Part shown: one piece after another, positions 39,363 to 48,882 of the stretch
Layout: every line of letters begins with the position of its first letter
How positions within the stretch are numbered: the stretch's first letter is position 1
Assembly: GCA_049975385.1 (NCBI GenBank)
Contig: JBNGDO010000012.1
Location: 1-52,192, forward strand
DNA length: 52,192 bases
Reading direction: 5' to 3'
DNA from: DSWT01 sp049975385
GTDB lineage: Bacteria; Chloroflexota; Anaerolineae; B4-G1; SLSP01
Translations under genes and position numbers: made by a program
Notes under the pieces: model-generated
The model's database searches: none
The model's input: only the letters and a program-made list of their open reading frames with translations
What the model was told of the DNA's origin: nothing

Positions 39363-42300
39363 ATGTTGAAATTGGCAGACCAATTTAAACCAGTACAAAC
39401 CCAAGTCGATTTCGTCGCACAAGAACACGAAATGCTGGACTTTTGGGATAAAACCCAGGCATTTCAAAAGCTTAACGCCTTGCGCGCTGGCGCGCCGCGT
39501 TGGTCGTTCATCGATGGGCCGATCACGGCGAATAATCCGATGGGCATCCATCACGGTTGGGGACGCTCCTACAAGGATCTCTGGCAGCGATACTGGGCTA
39601 TGCGTGGCTACCAACAGCGCTACCAGAACGGCTTCGACTGCCAGGGCCTCTGGGTAGAAGTCGAAGTCGAGAAGGAGAAGGGATTCAAGTCCAAGCACGA
39701 TATTGAAACCTATGGACTCGCGCCGTTTGTGCTGGAATGTAAAGCGCGCGTGCTGCGTCAGGCTGCCAAACAGACCGAACAATCGATCCGCCTGGGCTAT
39801 TGGATGGATTGGAACGACACCGACACGTTGCGCGCGATGGCTGATAAGCTGCTCGAAAACCCAGCGCAGGCAATGACGGTGAATGGACCCTCTGGTCACG
39901 TCACCGATAGTGTCGAGCGACTGGTGGGCCGCTTGGGATCGCCGGAACTCGGCGGGTCGTATTTCACCTTCGCCACCGAGAATAACTACACCATCTGGAC
40001 GTTCATCAAGAAAGTGTGGGAACGCGGCTGGCTTTATCGTGGTCACGATGTGATGCCCTGGTGCCCGCGCTGTGAGACCGGCATCAGCCAGCACGAGATC
40101 GTCACCGACGGGTACCGTGAGTTGACTCACGACGCGCCCGTGGTGCGTTTCCCCCTGCGCGGACGCGAGAACGAGGCTCTGCTCGTCTGGACGACGACGC
40201 CGTGGACGCTGACGAGCAACGTCGCGGCGGCTGTCGGCCCTGAGTTGACCTACGTCAAGGTCAAGGCCAGCGATGGCTGGACGTATTACCTGGCAAAGGG
40301 GACGCTGGAAAACGTCGTCAAGGGCAAGTACGAGGTCTTGGGCGAACTTAAAGGGGAGGATATGTTCGATTGGGAATACACCGGCCCGTTTGACGAGCTT
40401 CCCGCCGTCCAAGCGAAGCATGTGCCGGATTTCCATCGTGTCATCCCTTGGGGGGAAGTCGGCGAGGTTGAAGGCACGGGGATCGTCCATATCGCGCCTG
40501 GATGCGGTGCGGAGGACTTTGAGTTGGGTGAGATTCACGATCTGCCTGCGTTGGCCCCGTTGACCGAGGATGGCATCTTTATCGAAGGTTTTGGCTGGTT
40601 GACCGGACGCGATGTCCACGAGGTGGCGCACGACATCTTCCATAACCTGGATGACAAAGGCGTGCTCTATCGTGTGGATAACTACACGCACCGCTATCCT
40701 GTTTGCTGGCGCTGCGATACGCCACTGGTTTTCCGGCTGGTGGACGAGTGGTTCATCAACATGGGCGAGCTATACGACAAGCCGCGCGAGGAAGTCACGA
40801 CGGAAGAGAAGGCGCGCAGTCTGCGCTACCAGATTATGGATGTCGTCGATCAGATCCAGTGGATCCCCGAATTTGGCTATGCCCGCGAGATGGACTGGCT
40901 GCGTAATATGCAGGACTGGATGATCTCCAAGAAGCGTTACTGGGGCCTGGCGCTGCCGATTTGGGTATGCGATGACGAGGCGTGCGGACACTTCGAGGTC
41001 CTCGGCGACGAGGATGAGTTACGCGCGCGCGCCGTTGAAGGATGGGATGTCTTCGAGGGGCATACCCCGCATCGACCCTACGTGGATGCGGTGAAGATCA
41101 CGTGTCCCAAATGCGGCGGTACGATGACGCGCATCGAGGATGTGGGTAATCCATGGCTCGACGCGGGCAGTGTGGCCTATTCCACCACACAGTATCGCAC
41201 AAACCATGAATATTGGGAAAAATGGGTCCCGGCTGAATGGATCAGCGAGTCCTTCCCTGGACAGTTCCGTAACTGGTTCTACAGTCTGATTACGATGAGT
41301 ACCGTTTTCGAGCAAATGCCGCCGACGAAGGTGGTTCATGGCTATTCCACTTGCTTTGCGGAAGATGGCCGTCCGATGCATAAATCATGGGGCAACGCCA
41401 TCTGGTTCGACGACGCTGCCGAAAATATGGGCGTGGATACGATGCGCTGGCTCTTTATGAACCAGCCGCTCGACCAGAACTTGCTGTTCGGCTATCATCG
41501 AGGTGATGAAGCCCGCCGCCGCTTCATCATCCCGTTGTGGAACACCTACGCCTTCTTCGTCACCTACGCGCGCATTGACGAATGGACGCCGCCGGCGGAG
41601 TTGATGGATAATCCGTCAAAATACGAAGAGGGCCAACCCAATCTAGGGGCGCCATGGACGGGGATGGCAGCCCCCACGGTGCTGGATCAATGGATCATCG
41701 CGCGCCTGCGCGAGACGGTCGCGGCGATGACGGAAGGGTACGAAGCCTACGTCCCGCTCAAAGTCGCGCAGCCTGCCGAGGCGTTCCTGGACGATCTGAG
41801 CAACTGGTACATTCGCCGCAGTCGCCGCCGCTTCTGGGCCGCGCGCGGTGCCAGCGCCAGCTCCGATGCCGACAAAGAGGCCGCCTACCAGACGCTCTAC
41901 ACCGTGCTGGTGACGTTTGCCAAACTGCTCGCGCCGGTGCTGCCGTTTATGACAGAGGTGATGTACCAGAACTTGGTGCGCGAAGTGGATGAGGTTGCCC
42001 CAGAGAGCATCCATCATTGTTTGCTGCCGGTCGCTGTGGCGCTCGATGCGGAGGAGGCCACGTTGACCGAGGCAATGGCGGCTGTGCGCCAGGCGGCGAC
42101 ACTGGGCCATTCGGTGCGCGCCAGCAACAATCTCAAGGTGCGCCAGCCGCTTGCCCGTGCTGTCATCGCCACCGACCCGCGCCGCCGTGAGGAACTCACG
42201 CAGTTGCTCGACGTGCTGGCCGATGAGTTGAATGTGAAGGGCGTCGACTTTGTTGCCGAAGAGGGCGAACTTGTCGAATACAAACTGCTGCCGTTGAATC

Positions 42301-42812
42301 GCGTGCTCGGCCCGAAGTTCGGCAGGCAGTTCCCGCTCGTCCGCAAGGCACTGAGCAAGGTGGATGCTGCGCGCGCCGTCGCACAACTGAATGCCGGTCA
42401 GACGTTGACGTTGGCACTGGATGACGGTAGCGAGGCGGTATTATCGCCTGACGAAGTCCTGGTGCAAAGCCACGCCCGTGAAGGGTACGGCGTTGCCGGC
42501 GAAGGCGGGTTGGTGGTCGCGTTGGATACCGTGGTGACGCCCGAACTCGAGCAAGAGGGCCTGGCTCGCGAGATCGTGCGCCGCGTGCAGGATTTGCGCA
42601 AGCAGGCGGATTACCAGCTCACCGACCGGATCGTCGTCCAATATAACGCGGCCGGCAGTCTGGCAGAGGCTATCGCCGCGCAGCGCGAGATCATCGCTAA
42701 CGAGGTGCTTGCAGAGGACCTCGAGGCCGTCGATGCGCCAACCGGCGACAAGGTGCTCGAAGACACGGTGGATGGTGATGCCCTCATCCTGGCAGTCAAG
42801 CGCGTAGCCTAG
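39363..42812 (+). CDS. ileS: Isoleucyl-tRNA synthetase
   Basis: 1149 residues from the ATG at 39363 (GAGGAGAAAAATC upstream); a longer frame from 39234 runs through the antitoxin gene's promoter and is unlikely. It has class I features: NNPMGIHHGWGR at residues 58-68 in place of the HIGH motif, the CP1 editing-domain TTPWTLTSN, a WLDAGS/FRNWFYS region and HKSWGN (residues 673-678) in place of KMSKS. Cysteine pairs such as CPRCETG and CPKCGG suggest zinc sites. The degenerate signatures recall the type-2 IleRS class. The T-box with Ile specifier upstream supports the amino-acid assignment. A terminator follows at 42830. Confidence 0.93.
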   Translation: MLKLADQFKPVQTQVDFVAQEHEMLDFWDKTQAFQKLNALRAGAPRWSFIDGPITANNPMGIHHGWGRSYKDLWQRYWAMRGYQQRYQNGFDCQGLWVEVEVEKEKGFKSKHDIETYGLAPFVLECKARVLRQAAKQTEQSIRLGYWMDWNDTDTLRAMADKLLENPAQAMTVNGPSGHVTDSVERLVGRLGSPELGGSYFTFATENNYTIWTFIKKVWERGWLYRGHDVMPWCPRCETGISQHEIVTDGYRELTHDAPVVRFPLRGRENEALLVWTTTPWTLTSNVAAAVGPELTYVKVKASDGWTYYLAKGTLENVVKGKYEVLGELKGEDMFDWEYTGPFDELPAVQAKHVPDFHRVIPWGEVGEVEGTGIVHIAPGCGAEDFELGEIHDLPALAPLTEDGIFIEGFGWLTGRDVHEVAHDIFHNLDDKGVLYRVDNYTHRYPVCWRCDTPLVFRLVDEWFINMGELYDKPREEVTTEEKARSLRYQIMDVVDQIQWIPEFGYAREMDWLRNMQDWMISKKRYWGLALPIWVCDDEACGHFEVLGDEDELRARAVEGWDVFEGHTPHRPYVDAVKITCPKCGGTMTRIEDVGNPWLDAGSVAYSTTQYRTNHEYWEKWVPAEWISESFPGQFRNWFYSLITMSTVFEQMPPTKVVHGYSTCFAEDGRPMHKSWGNAIWFDDAAENMGVDTMRWLFMNQPLDQNLLFGYHRGDEARRRFIIPLWNTYAFFVTYARIDEWTPPAELMDNPSKYEEGQPNLGAPWTGMAAPTVLDQWIIARLRETVAAMTEGYEAYVPLKVAQPAEAFLDDLSNWYIRRSRRRFWAARGASASSDADKEAAYQTLYTVLVTFAKLLAPVLPFMTEVMYQNLVREVDEVAPESIHHCLLPVAVALDAEEATLTEAMAAVRQAATLGHSVRASNNLKVRQPLARAVIATDPRRREELTQLLDVLADELNVKGVDFVAEEGELVEYKLLPLNRVLGPKFGRQFPLVRKALSKVDAARAVAQLNAGQTLTLALDDGSEAVLSPDEVLVQSHAREGYGVAGEGGLVVALDTVVTPELEQEGLAREIVRRVQDLRKQADYQLTDRIVVQYNAAGSLAEAIAAQREIIANEVLAEDLEAVDAPTGDKVLEDTVDGDALILAVKRVA

Positions 42813-42829
42813 CGTATTTGTCGAAAACG

Positions 42830-42872
42830 AATCCTCCTATAGACTTTTCCCAAGCCTATGGGAGGATTTTCT
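42830..42872 (+). terminator. Rho-independent terminator of ileS
   Basis: AATCCTCCTATAG (42830-42842) pairs with CTATGGGAGGATT (42856-42868) with one G-T pair, followed by TTCTT; 17 bp after the ileS stop codon. Confidence 0.8.
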
Positions 42873-42954
42873 TATCAACATAGGGATATTAGTACTTGTC
42901 CCATTGCGCTAAATCCCGTAAACTGAGCCTTAATATATGAAACAGGGGAGAAGA

Positions 42955-44118
42955 ATGGACGTGTTGCAGATTGTTCAAGAAATTCGGGATCAGCTCGTTG
43001 CCTGGCGGCGCGATTTCCACATGCATCCTGAGTTGGGATTGGAAGAACACCGCTCGGCGGGCATTATCGCTGAGATTCTGCGCGGATTGGGATATTGTGT
43101 ACAGGAAGGCGTTGCGCAGACCGGCGTTGTGGGGGTGTTGGAAAACGGACCCGGTCCGGTGGTGATGAGCCGCGTGGATATGGACGCGCTGCCGATCCAG
43201 GAAGCCAACGATGTCCCCTATGTTTCACAGAATCCGGGCCGTATGCACGCCTGCGGGCACGATGCGCATATGGCGATTGGTCTCGGTGTCGCCACGTTGA
43301 TGGCGCGGTACCGCGATGCCTGGAGCGGCACGCTCAAGCTGATCTTCCAGCCCGGCGAAGAGGGCGCGGACGGCGCTGCTCTGATGATCAAGGATGGGGT
43401 ATTGGAGAATCCCCGCCCGGATGTGGCGCTCGCCGTTCACGTTTGGAACAAGAACCCGGTCGGCACTTTCGGCGCCACGGCCGGCCCGGTGATGGCGGGG
43501 GCCGAGTTTTGGGAGGCCACGATCACTGGCAAGGGTGGTCACGGCGCGATGCCCGAACAGACGGTCGATCCGATTGTTGTCGCTGCACTCACGGTCAACG
43601 CGCTGCAAACCGTCGTCAGCCGGAACGTGAGCGCGTTGGATACCGCCGTGGTCACGGTGGGCGCGCTGCTCAGCGGCGATGCCTTCAACGTGGTCCCTGA
43701 TTCTGCTAAGTTGCGCGGCACGATCCGTACCTATAGCCTGGAGATGCGCGACATCGTCCTGCGTCGCGTACGTGAAATCGTCGAAGGAACAGCACGGATG
43801 ATGGGCGCGAAAGCGACGCTCGAGCTGTATCCGCTCACGCCCGCACTCGTCAACGATGTAAAGGTCGTGACAATGGTGCGGGATGTCGTCGCTGACCTGT
43901 TCGACGCGGACGCGCTCAAAGAAGATGTGCGGACGATGGGGAGCGAGGATGCCGCGTTCTTCTTGCAGGAGATTCCCGGCTGCTTCATCTTCATCGGCTC
44001 CGGTTTCACCGACCGCGAGGCGCCCGCGCATCACAACGCCCACTTCGACATCGACGAACGGGCGCTGGTCAACGGCGTGGCGGTGGTGGTGGAGTCGCTG
44101 CGGCGGTTGATGAGGTAG
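42955..44118 (+). CDS. M20 family metallo-amidohydrolase
   Basis: 387 residues from the ATG at 42955, which follows GGGGAGAAGA; 42937 is an alternative without a site. It is an M20D-type zinc or manganese hydrolase like IAA-amino-acid hydrolases and N-acyl-amino-acid deacylases: FHMHPELGLEE, RVDMDALPIQE (metal-binding Asp), HACGHDAHMAIGL, PGEEGADGA and the late APAHHNAHFDID. A lid domain lies at about 180-290. It is the first gene of a probable pair with the S51-like gene, which starts four bases after its stop codon. The substrate is unknown. Confidence 0.9.
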   Translation: MDVLQIVQEIRDQLVAWRRDFHMHPELGLEEHRSAGIIAEILRGLGYCVQEGVAQTGVVGVLENGPGPVVMSRVDMDALPIQEANDVPYVSQNPGRMHACGHDAHMAIGLGVATLMARYRDAWSGTLKLIFQPGEEGADGAALMIKDGVLENPRPDVALAVHVWNKNPVGTFGATAGPVMAGAEFWEATITGKGGHGAMPEQTVDPIVVAALTVNALQTVVSRNVSALDTAVVTVGALLSGDAFNVVPDSAKLRGTIRTYSLEMRDIVLRRVREIVEGTARMMGAKATLELYPLTPALVNDVKVVTMVRDVVADLFDADALKEDVRTMGSEDAAFFLQEIPGCFIFIGSGFTDREAPAHHNAHFDIDERALVNGVAVVVESLRRLMR

Positions 44119-44122
44119 AACG

Positions 44123-44812
44123 ATGCCTCGACAGGGACCCTTACAATGGCTCGACGGTGAAGGCTGGTTGGTGTTGCTCGGCGGCGGCGACGTGGCGCGG
44201 GGCGAAACTGACGTGGCAGACGCGCAGTTGCTCAGCGTCGTCAATCTGGACCGTCCGATGGTCGTGCTGCTCTCCGAGGGGACGCGCGAAGACGCCGACG
44301 CGATCCTCGAACACTACACGTTGCTCGGCGGTCCCGGCGGTGAAGCCTTCACCCTCGCGGAGATGACGCGCGCGCAATTGGAACCCCCGAAGTTCCTCAC
44401 GTTGCTGGAAGAGGCCGGCGTCTTGTATCTCGGCGGCGAGAATCCGCTGCCGCTGGTGCGCAATTTGTATGGGACGACGGCGCTGGCGCACATCCTGCGC
44501 GGCTTTGGCACGTTGCAGGGCCTCACGCTCGCCGGCAGTGGCGGCGGCGCTGTTGCGCTGGGGACGTGGGCGATTGGCCCCGCGCCGCAGTATTTGCAGG
44601 CGCAGGGGCTAGGGCTGTTGCAGAACGCGGTGATCGTGCCGCACTTCACGCGCACGGAGGATTCCGTGGTGTTGCGCTGTCTCTCACAGCTTGGGGAGGG
44701 GCTGCTCGGCCTGGGCATTCCTGATGGAACGGCACTCGCCTTCGGCCCGCTGGGCCAGGTCGAGACGTGGGGAACCGGGCAGGTGACGGCGGTGGTGAGC
44801 GCCGGAGGATGA
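44123..44812 (+). CDS. Peptidase S51/cyanophycinase-like protein
   Basis: 229 residues resembling the flavodoxin-like fold of dipeptidase E and cyanophycinase: LVLLGGGDVARGE near the start, LLSEGT after the second strand, YLGGENPLPLVR (where the family has GG-N/D), and the nucleophile-elbow region LAGSGGGAVALG. In cyanophycinase the elbow reads G-T-S-A-G-A; here it is A-G-S-G-G-G-A, so a serine is present but flanked differently. Activity is therefore uncertain. It lies four bases after the amidohydrolase gene, suggesting that both act on related amide or peptide substrates. Confidence 0.65.
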   Translation: MPRQGPLQWLDGEGWLVLLGGGDVARGETDVADAQLLSVVNLDRPMVVLLSEGTREDADAILEHYTLLGGPGGEAFTLAEMTRAQLEPPKFLTLLEEAGVLYLGGENPLPLVRNLYGTTALAHILRGFGTLQGLTLAGSGGGAVALGTWAIGPAPQYLQAQGLGLLQNAVIVPHFTRTEDSVVLRCLSQLGEGLLGLGIPDGTALAFGPLGQVETWGTGQVTAVVSAGG

Positions 44813-44848
44813 GTTTTTGACAGGATTAACAGGATTTGTTGGTTTACT

Positions 44849-45508
44849 ATGAAGGCTTCAACTGTACGTGAAATCGGCGAGATTGTCTACAACGCGAGTG
44901 GATTCGATCCCAAAAACTGGCGCAACGGCAAGCCCATGACGTTGCCGGAGCACGTGGTTGATCTTTTTGCGTTGTTGCGCGCGCGCCAGATTGACTACGT
45001 ACTCGTCGGCGGCGTCGCGCTGCTTCAGTACGTTGAGGGACGGAACACACAAGACATCGATTTGATTTTGGCGACGCAGGCGCTCAAGGCGTTGCCGGAA
45101 GTACAGATTGTAGAGCAAAACGTCTACTTCGCGCGGGGGCAGTTTGAGACCTTGCGTATTGATTTCCTGTTGACAGAGCATCCGCTTTTCAAGAAGGTGC
45201 AGCAAGCTTACACGACGCAGCAGTCCTTTGAGGATGTCGTTCTACCTTGCGCCACAGTTGAAGGATTGCTATTGTTGAAGTTGTACGCGCTGCCTTCGCT
45301 CTATCGCCAGGGAGACTTTGCGCGGGTGGGCGTCTACGAAAATGACATTGCGACGTTGATGCACTACTACACCCCGTCAATGCCGGCATTGTTGGCAGAA
45401 TTGCGAGCCTACCTCGACGATTCCGACTGGCAAGAAGTGGAGCGTATCGTTGAGGATATAGAACAACGCTTGGCTCGTTTTGCGCAGGCGCAGGCAGATG
45501 AAAAGTGA
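44849..45508 (+). CDS. AbiEii-like nucleotidyltransferase
   Basis: 219 residues with the minimal nucleotidyltransferase signature: YVLVGGVALLQYVEGRNTQDID, where the GG-x(n)-RxTxDxD pattern (about residues 50-72) provides the catalytic Asp pair. It belongs with AbiEii/DUF6036-type proteins, some of which are toxins that add nucleotides to tRNA. There is no AbiEi antitoxin or other partner next to it: it is preceded by a 36-bp gap with a GACAGGATTAACAGGATT repeat and followed by the aconitase gene. It has no clear ribosome site. Function unresolved. Confidence 0.7.
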   Translation: MKASTVREIGEIVYNASGFDPKNWRNGKPMTLPEHVVDLFALLRARQIDYVLVGGVALLQYVEGRNTQDIDLILATQALKALPEVQIVEQNVYFARGQFETLRIDFLLTEHPLFKKVQQAYTTQQSFEDVVLPCATVEGLLLLKLYALPSLYRQGDFARVGVYENDIATLMHYYTPSMPALLAELRAYLDDSDWQEVERIVEDIEQRLARFAQAQADEK

Positions 45509-45602
45509 TCGTTGGAAATTTTTACTACGAATCTCCACGAATTTTAACTTCCATTCGTGAAGATTCATGAAGTTTCGTGGTTTATCTTTTGGGAGGGTTT
45601 AT

Positions 45603-47534
45603 ATGAGTAAAAACATCGTTCAGAAAATCTTAGACGCGCATCTCGTTTCCGGGGAGCCAATTCCCGGACAGGAGATCGCCATCCACATCGACCAGACGTT
45701 GACGCAGGATGCTACCGGCACGATGACGTATTTGCAGTTCGAGGCGATGGGGCTGGATGCGGTCAAGGCGGAGTTGTCGGTCAGTTACGTGGATCACAAC
45801 ACCGTTCAGATTGGCTTCGAAAACGCCGACGATCATCGCTACCTGCAAACTGTCGCGGCGAAGTATGGCATCGTCTTCAGCCGCGCGGGGAACGGCATCT
45901 GCCACCAGGTGCATCTGGAACGCTTCGGGCGGCCCGGCAAGACGCTGCTCGGCGCGGACAGCCACACGCCCACGGGCGGCGGCGTCGGCATGATTGCCAT
46001 GGGCGCGGGCGGTCTCGATATCGCGGTGGCGATGGGCGGCGGGCCGTTCTATATCACCTATCCCAAGGTTTGCCTGGTCAAGCTGACGGGGCAATTGCAA
46101 CCCTGGGTGAGCGCCAAAGATGTGATTCTCAAGATGCTGGGACTCTTCTCCACCAAGGGTAACGTCGGCTGGATGTTCGAGTACGGCGGGCCGGGCGTGG
46201 CGACGCTGACCGTGCCGGAGCGCGCGACGATCACCAACATGGGTGCGGAGATGGGCGTGACCACGTCGGTCTTCCCCTCGGATGCGGAAACGCGCCGCTT
46301 CCTGGCCGCGCAGGGCCGCGAGGAACAGTGGATCGAACTGTTGCCCGATCCCGATGCGACCTACGACAAGGTCGTGGAGGTGGACTTGAGCAGCATCGAG
46401 CCGCTGACTGCCGCGCCGCACAGCCCCGGCAACGTGATTCCGGTGCGCCAGGTGGCGGGGATGCCGGTCAACCAGGTGGAGATCGGCTCCTGCACGAACT
46501 CGTCCTACGTGGATATGGTGCGGGTGGCGCGCATCCTCAAGGGCCATCACGTGCATCCAAACGTGAGCTTCGCCGTCGCGCCGGGATCGCGCCAGGTGTT
46601 GCAGATGCTCGCCCGCGACGGTTCGTTGGCCAATCTGCTCGACGCGGGCGCGCGCATAATGGAGAGCGCGTGCGGCTTCTGCATCGGCAACAGCCAGAGT
46701 CCGCAAAGTGGCGCGGTGAGCTTGCGCACGAACAACCGCAACTTTGAAGGCCGCAGCGGGACGAAGGATGCGCAGGTGTACCTCGTCAGCCCGGAGACCG
46801 CCGCCGCCGCCGTCATCACCGGCACGTTTACCGATCCGCGCGATTTGGGATTGGCGTATCCGCAGGTGGACATGCCGGAACGGTTCTTCATCGATGACCG
46901 CATGTTCATCTTCCCGGCGGATGTGACCGGCGAGGTGGAAATCGCGCGCGGTCCGAACATCGGCGATCCGCCCAAGAACGCGCCGTTGCCTGCCGAGATC
47001 AAGGGGCAAGTTGCCGTCAAAGTCGGCGACAAAATCACGACTGATCACATCATGCCTGCCGGATCGCTGCTCAAGTATCGCTCCAATGTGCCGAAATACG
47101 CCACCTACGTCTTTTCGCCGGTAGATCCGACCTTTGCGGAACGGGCGGCTGCTAACCGCGACGCAGGCATCCACAACATCATTGTTGCCGGGGAGAGCTA
47201 TGGGCAAGGCTCCAGCCGCGAACACGCGGCGCTGTGCCCGATGTATTTGGGCGTCAAGGCCGTCATCGCTAAGAGTTTCGAGCGCATTCACATTGCCAAC
47301 CTCATCAACTTTGGTATCGTGCCGCTCACATTTGCTGATCCGGCGGATTACGATCGTATCCAATCCGGCGATGAACTCGTTATCCCCAATATTCGGGAAA
47401 TTTCTGTGGATAACCCCCTTGTTTCTGTGGAAAACCATACACAAGGTGTGGAAATCTCGGTGAAAGCGAACCTCTCGGAGCGGCAGGTGAAGATGCTGCT
47501 GGCGGGAGGATTGTTGAATACGGTAAGCAGTTGA
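45603..47534 (+). CDS. Aconitate hydratase
   Basis: 643 residues from the ATG at 45603 (GGGAGGGTTTAT upstream; a longer frame begins at 45567). Aconitase-family features: the [4Fe-4S] cysteines Cys297 (GSCTNSS), Cys357 and Cys360 (CGFCIGNS), HTPTGGG in the first domain, and the swivel domain with GESYGQGSSREHAALCPMYL (split as GESYGQGSSREHAAL). It interconverts citrate and isocitrate. It is about 250 residues shorter than E. coli AcnA, like the mitochondrial-type short bacterial enzymes. It opens the block that continues with isocitrate dehydrogenase and ATP-citrate lyase. Confidence 0.93.
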   Translation: MSKNIVQKILDAHLVSGEPIPGQEIAIHIDQTLTQDATGTMTYLQFEAMGLDAVKAELSVSYVDHNTVQIGFENADDHRYLQTVAAKYGIVFSRAGNGICHQVHLERFGRPGKTLLGADSHTPTGGGVGMIAMGAGGLDIAVAMGGGPFYITYPKVCLVKLTGQLQPWVSAKDVILKMLGLFSTKGNVGWMFEYGGPGVATLTVPERATITNMGAEMGVTTSVFPSDAETRRFLAAQGREEQWIELLPDPDATYDKVVEVDLSSIEPLTAAPHSPGNVIPVRQVAGMPVNQVEIGSCTNSSYVDMVRVARILKGHHVHPNVSFAVAPGSRQVLQMLARDGSLANLLDAGARIMESACGFCIGNSQSPQSGAVSLRTNNRNFEGRSGTKDAQVYLVSPETAAAAVITGTFTDPRDLGLAYPQVDMPERFFIDDRMFIFPADVTGEVEIARGPNIGDPPKNAPLPAEIKGQVAVKVGDKITTDHIMPAGSLLKYRSNVPKYATYVFSPVDPTFAERAAANRDAGIHNIIVAGESYGQGSSREHAALCPMYLGVKAVIAKSFERIHIANLINFGIVPLTFADPADYDRIQSGDELVIPNIREISVDNPLVSVENHTQGVEISVKANLSERQVKMLLAGGLLNTVSS

Positions 47535-47537
47535 GGG

Positions 47538-47607
47538 CAAGGTTCAGAAACCTTGCTTGTTAGATTGACACTTATACGCCCATCGAAGCTAAGAGTGTCA
47601 ATCTAAC
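47538..47607. repeat. Stacked inverted repeats after the aconitase gene
   Basis: CAAGGTT (47538-47544) and AACCTTG (47549-47555) form a short hairpin, and GTTAGATTGACACT (47559-47572) is repeated as its exact reverse complement at 47594-47607. No T-run follows. The structure lies in the 124-bp gap before the isocitrate dehydrogenase gene and could modulate mRNA levels or be an interspersed element. Confidence 0.65.
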
Positions 47608-47658
47608 TTGAACCATGCCCAGTTGAGATTAGAAAAACTATCAAATAAGGAGAATCAA

Positions 47659-48882
47659 ATGGAGAAAATACACGTCAAAACGCCATTCGTCGAAATGGAC
47701 GGCGACGAAATGACGCGCATCATCTGGCAGATGATCAAGGATGAGTTGCTGATGCCGTATCTGGATATGCAAACCATCTATTTTGATCTCGGCCTCAAAC
47801 ACCGCGATGAGACGGACGATCAGGTGACGTTCGACGCGGCGAAAGCCACTGCCGAATACGGCGTCGCTGTGAAGTGCGCGACGATCACCCCCAATCAGGA
47901 TCGCGTGGCAGAATACGGCCTCAAGAAAGAGTGGCCCAGTCCCAACGGCACGATCCGGGGTATCCTTGATGGCACCGTCTTCCGCGCACCCATCCTTCTC
48001 CACAACATTCACCCGATGGTGCGCACCTGGGAAAAGCCCATCATCATCGGGCGTCACGCCTACGGCGACGTGTACCGCAACCAGGAGTACAAGGTACCGG
48101 GACCGGGCAAGGCGGAGTTAGTCTTCACCCCGACGGACGGTGGCGATCCGGTACGCCTCACTATCCACGATTTCAATGGGCCGGGCGTCATCCAGGGTAT
48201 CCACAACACCGAGAAATCCATCCGCAGCTTTGCGCGTGCGTGCATCCAATTCGCCATCAACCAGAAAATGCCGCTGTGGTTTTCCACCAAAGACACCATC
48301 TCCAAGACCTACCATACTTTCTTCCGTGACGTGTTCCAGCAGGAAGTCAACGCGCACAAGGCTGAGATGGAAGCGGAGGGCATCGAATACTTCTACACAC
48401 TGATCGACGACGCCGTTGCGCGCGTCATCCGCCACGAGGGTGGTTTCTTGTGGGCCTGCATGAACTACGACGGCGATGTGATGAGCGATATGCTGGCGAC
48501 CGGCTTCGGCAGCCTGGCGCTGATGACGTCGGTGCTGGTAAACCCGGACGGCATTATGGAATTCGAGGCAGCGCACGGCACGGTGCAGCGTCACTATTAC
48601 GCGCACCAGCGCGGTGAGAAGACTTCGACCAACTCCACAGCTTCCATTTTCGCCTGGACCGGCGGCCTGGCGCGGCGCGGCGAGCTGGACGGGACACCGG
48701 ACGTGGTGGACTTCGCTAAGAAGCTGGAAGCATCCGTCATCGAGACCATCGAAAGCGGCGAGATGACCAAAGACCTGACGCTGCTCTGCGACCCGCCCGC
48801 CGATCACTACCTCACCACCGAAGGCTTCATCTTGGCGGTGCGTGCCAAACTCGACACGAAATTGGCCCTGAGAGAGGACTAG
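47659..48882 (+). CDS. icd: NADP-dependent isocitrate dehydrogenase (type II)
   Basis: 407 residues from the ATG at 47659 (AAGGAGAATCAA upstream); a frame from 47608 has no site. It resembles the eukaryotic/type II dimeric IDH rather than E. coli Icd: MDGDEMTRIIW at the start, LFSTKDTI-like WFSTKDTISKTYHTFF, EGGFLWACMNYDGDVMSD, EAAHGTVQRHYY and the cofactor-site residues that favour NADP in this subfamily. It decarboxylates isocitrate to 2-oxoglutarate or, at high CO2 and NADPH, runs the other way. Being between aconitase and ATP-citrate lyase suggests it may run reductively. Confidence 0.92.
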   Translation: MEKIHVKTPFVEMDGDEMTRIIWQMIKDELLMPYLDMQTIYFDLGLKHRDETDDQVTFDAAKATAEYGVAVKCATITPNQDRVAEYGLKKEWPSPNGTIRGILDGTVFRAPILLHNIHPMVRTWEKPIIIGRHAYGDVYRNQEYKVPGPGKAELVFTPTDGGDPVRLTIHDFNGPGVIQGIHNTEKSIRSFARACIQFAINQKMPLWFSTKDTISKTYHTFFRDVFQQEVNAHKAEMEAEGIEYFYTLIDDAVARVIRHEGGFLWACMNYDGDVMSDMLATGFGSLALMTSVLVNPDGIMEFEAAHGTVQRHYYAHQRGEKTSTNSTASIFAWTGGLARRGELDGTPDVVDFAKKLEASVIETIESGEMTKDLTLLCDPPADHYLTTEGFILAVRAKLDTKLALRED

